Source: a bacterium
GTDB taxonomy: Bacteria; Latescibacterota; UBA2968
Length of the DNA: 7,893 bases
NCBI GenBank assembly: GCA_027296045.1
Contig: JAPUJS010000492.1
Coordinates: 1 to 7,893, forward strand
Reading direction: 5' to 3'
Below, in pieces: positions 6,580 to 7,893 of the stretch. Both the position numbers and the translations under genes were made by a program. Numbering within the stretch: position 1 is the first letter of the stretch; every line of letters starts with the position of its first letter. Below the pieces are notes generated by a model. The model did not search any database, was not told the origin of the DNA, and saw only the letters and a list, made by a program, of their open reading frames with translations.

Positions 6580-7443
6580 CTATGTCTGCCGAATAAACTT
6601 CTGCAACTGCCCGTCCGTCTGGACCTGCCCCACATACAAATCGTTGTGCGAATCGATCCAAATCCCGTGTGGACAGGCCTTAAACTCACCCGGTACATCG
6701 CTCTTCTCGCCCCGCCCCCACTCCGAAAGCTTTTCCCCATCCGTCGTCCAGATACTCACCCGTTGATCCAGTTCGGCAACATAGACCACACCTGCTTCAT
6801 CGTCGATATAGATATTGTCGGGATGGTGCAATCCTGTCCACTCGCCCTGAAAATTGCCTTCCGTATCAAAAAACTGGACCCGGTTGTTGCTCCGATCGCA
6901 CACCCACAGCCGGTCGTCCTTGTCTACCCGCACGCTGTGTACCAGATCAAATTCCCCCGGTCCTGTCCCCGGCTGTCCCCACGACTTGATCCACTCACCA
7001 TCGGGCGCATACTTATGCATCCGCGCATTTCCATAGCCGTCGGAAATATACATAAACCCCTGTGAGTCAAAAGCCACATCGGTGGGCAGCCGAAACGGTT
7101 CGCCCTCAGCGCCTTCCTGGTTGGGCGTGCCAACCGTCATCAACAATTCGCCCTCTGTACTAAACTTCTTCAAACAATGGGTATTTCGTTCCACACAATA
7201 AATCATATCCTCCTGGTCGATATAAAGCCCGTGTGCATCGTCCAGCACATCTTCTCCCCAGGAGGTCAAAAAATGGCCCTCCCGGTCGAACACCACCATC
7301 GGGTGTTCGCTCCGGCTATACACATAGACCCGATCCTGTGAGTCTACCGCTACCGCCGGAATCCATCCAAACGACCACCCTTCCGGCAGCTTGTACCAGC
7401 CTTCTTCAACTTCATAGGTATACGCCCCAGAACCAAATGCCAT
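6580..7443 (-). CDS. NHL six-blade propeller protein, PAL-like (peptidyl-alpha-hydroxyglycine lyase fold)
   Basis: A 287-residue protein built of NHL-type repeats, without a signal peptide, so probably cytoplasmic. It resembles the lyase (PAL) half of the peptide-amidating enzyme, which splits peptidyl-hydroxyglycine at a zinc site. Compared from memory with rat PAL, the counterparts seem to be R44 (R533), H71 in AHGLYID (H585), Y137 in SDGYGNAR (Y654), H169 in LVHSV (H690), R188 in DRSNNR (R706) and H259 in CPHGIWID (H786), so the three zinc His and the catalytic Tyr/Arg appear kept. The Asp after the last His is Gly260 and the Cys after the Tyr is Gly138. No monooxygenase partner is in the window, so the true substrate is unknown; many bacterial NHL propellers of this type lack assigned functions. 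The start is secured by AGGAGG five bases upstream. The gene follows a terminator and has a candidate promoter. Confidence 0.9.
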   Translation of the reverse strand: MAFGSGAYTYEVEEGWYKLPEGWSFGWIPAVAVDSQDRVYVYSRSEHPMVVFDREGHFLTSWGEDVLDDAHGLYIDQEDMIYCVERNTHCLKKFSTEGELLMTVGTPNQEGAEGEPFRLPTDVAFDSQGFMYISDGYGNARMHKYAPDGEWIKSWGQPGTGPGEFDLVHSVRVDKDDRLWVCDRSNNRVQFFDTEGNFQGEWTGLHHPDNIYIDDEAGVVYVAELDQRVSIWTTDGEKLSEWGRGEKSDVPGEFKACPHGIWIDSHNDLYVGQVQTDGQLQKFIRQT

Positions 7444-7448
7444 TGTAG

Positions 7449-7454
7449 CCTCCT
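7449..7454 (-). promoter_or_regulatory. Perfect Shine-Dalgarno of the PAL-like propeller gene
   Basis: On the minus strand this reads AGGAGG, with the 5-base spacer CTACA before the ATG at 7443. It fixes the start and suggests efficient translation. Confidence 0.85.
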
Positions 7455-7475
7455 GTGGGTTAACAACGCTTCTTC

Positions 7476-7503
7476 AAAATAATACCTGCCCGGATCTCGT
7501 CAA
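7476..7503 (-). promoter_or_regulatory. Candidate sigma-70-type promoter of the PAL-like propeller gene
   Basis: On the minus strand TTGACG (7503-7498) is followed after 16 bases by TATTTT (7481-7476). Transcription would start near 7469, leaving a leader of about 25 bases that contains the Shine-Dalgarno. It sits just after the terminator of the preceding gene, where a new promoter is expected. The prediction rests on consensus likeness only. Confidence 0.4.
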
Positions 7504-7545
7504 TATACACTTCCCCGTTCCCAAATAAAACACAATTTCATACAC

Positions 7546-7577
7546 AAAAAAAAGCCCCGGAAATCAACTTCCGAAGC
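7546..7577 (-). terminator. Rho-independent terminator of the right-edge gene
   Basis: In the minus-strand RNA 7577-7569 (GCUUCGGAA) pairs with 7562-7554 (UUCCGGGGC), including two G-U pairs, over a six-base loop. A run of eight T follows (7553-7546). The two wobble pairs would be C-A mismatches in a plus-strand RNA, which supports the minus orientation. It lies 34 bases after the stop codon at 7612. Confidence 0.85.
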
Positions 7578-7611
7578 CTGGAGGATCCAAACAAAACCGA
7601 TCAAAACCGAC

Positions 7612-7893
7612 CTAAGTTTCCGTTGGCGCTTTCTTTGCCCCCGCACTGTCCACGGCCGCCCGAACACGCGAGGCCCGATTCGAAATCCGGACAGATTGTT
7701 CTTCTGGTGTAGGTTGCGCCTTTGTTTCTGCTTCTTCCGGTTGGGGTCGTGCAGGCGCTTCCGATGGTGTATCCAACCCATCCCGTTTGTTCATTTGGGC
7801 CAGTTTTGCCTGAACAGCCTGGATAATATCGTCGTTGCTTTCCAGCTTGGCCACATCGATCAACTGGGTAATGATCTTCATCACCCGATGAAA
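7612..7893 (-). CDS. Hypothetical protein, C-terminal part or small protein, open at the window edge
   Basis: Ninety-three codons are visible and the frame stays open to the last base. Inside it an ATG (7881) and a GTG (7884) could start a protein of 89-90 residues, but neither has a Shine-Dalgarno in the few bases available, so the gene may well continue beyond the edge. The first 35 residues look helical (KIITQLIDVAKLESNDDIIQ and onward). Next comes a Pro/Glu/Ala-rich linker (about 40-64) and a basic tail with RISNRASRVR. No signal peptide or membrane segment is seen. I do not recognise a family. The short tandem CAAAACCGA (7592-7600 and 7602-7610) lies right after the stop, followed by an intrinsic terminator. 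Confidence 0.6.
   Translation of the reverse strand, partial: FHRVMKIITQLIDVAKLESNDDIIQAVQAKLAQMNKRDGLDTPSEAPARPQPEEAETKAQPTPEEQSVRISNRASRVRAAVDSAGAKKAPTET

Noticed and set aside
6475..7065. Long plus-strand frame of 196 codons antisense to the propeller gene
   Set aside because: It is a shadow frame: the minus strand encodes a protein with clear NHL repeats and a perfect ribosome site.

Overview
The window looks like a chromosomal segment from a Gram-negative, probably uncultivated bacterium. The clues are a DUF1501 protein ending in two dockerin-like EF-hands, a lipoprotein-anchored SMP-30 propeller, a large GT-C/TPR membrane protein and an NHL propeller. This mix is familiar from groups such as Latescibacterota and Poribacteria, but the assignment is inference from gene style, not from a marker gene. 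I see no rRNA, tRNA, CRISPR, phage or transposase gene.

Left edge (1-522, plus strand): the C-terminal end of a DUF1501 protein, followed by a strong intrinsic terminator (542-579). A 371-base convergent gap with a very AT-rich core separates it from the minus-strand genes that fill the rest of the window.

Minus strand, in transcription order from the right edge: (a) the C-terminal 93 codons of an unrecognised protein (7612-7893), closed by an intrinsic terminator (7546-7577); (b) a 287-residue NHL six-blade propeller resembling the zinc lyase PAL of peptide amidation (6580-7443), with a perfect Shine-Dalgarno and a candidate promoter; (c) a TMTC-like GT-C membrane protein with six C-terminal TPRs (4280-6409); (d) a 464-residue SMP-30/gluconolactonase-type lipoprotein with a Gly/Arg-rich loop (2556-3950), followed by a REP-like palindrome and a terminator (2408-2448); (e) a UbiA-family prenyltransferase and a UbiX flavin prenyltransferase overlapping by four bases (1502-2362 and 894-1505).

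Only the ubiA-ubiX pair is a clear operon. It fits quinone biosynthesis: UbiA prenylates the aromatic ring, and UbiX makes the prenylated FMN used by a UbiD-type decarboxylase, which is not in the window. The other genes share a strand but are separated by gaps or terminators, so joint function is not shown. I found no convincing new multi-gene system. The most interesting items are the PAL-like propeller, the Gly/Arg loop near the SMP-30 metal site, the TMTC-like enzyme and the REP-like palindrome.
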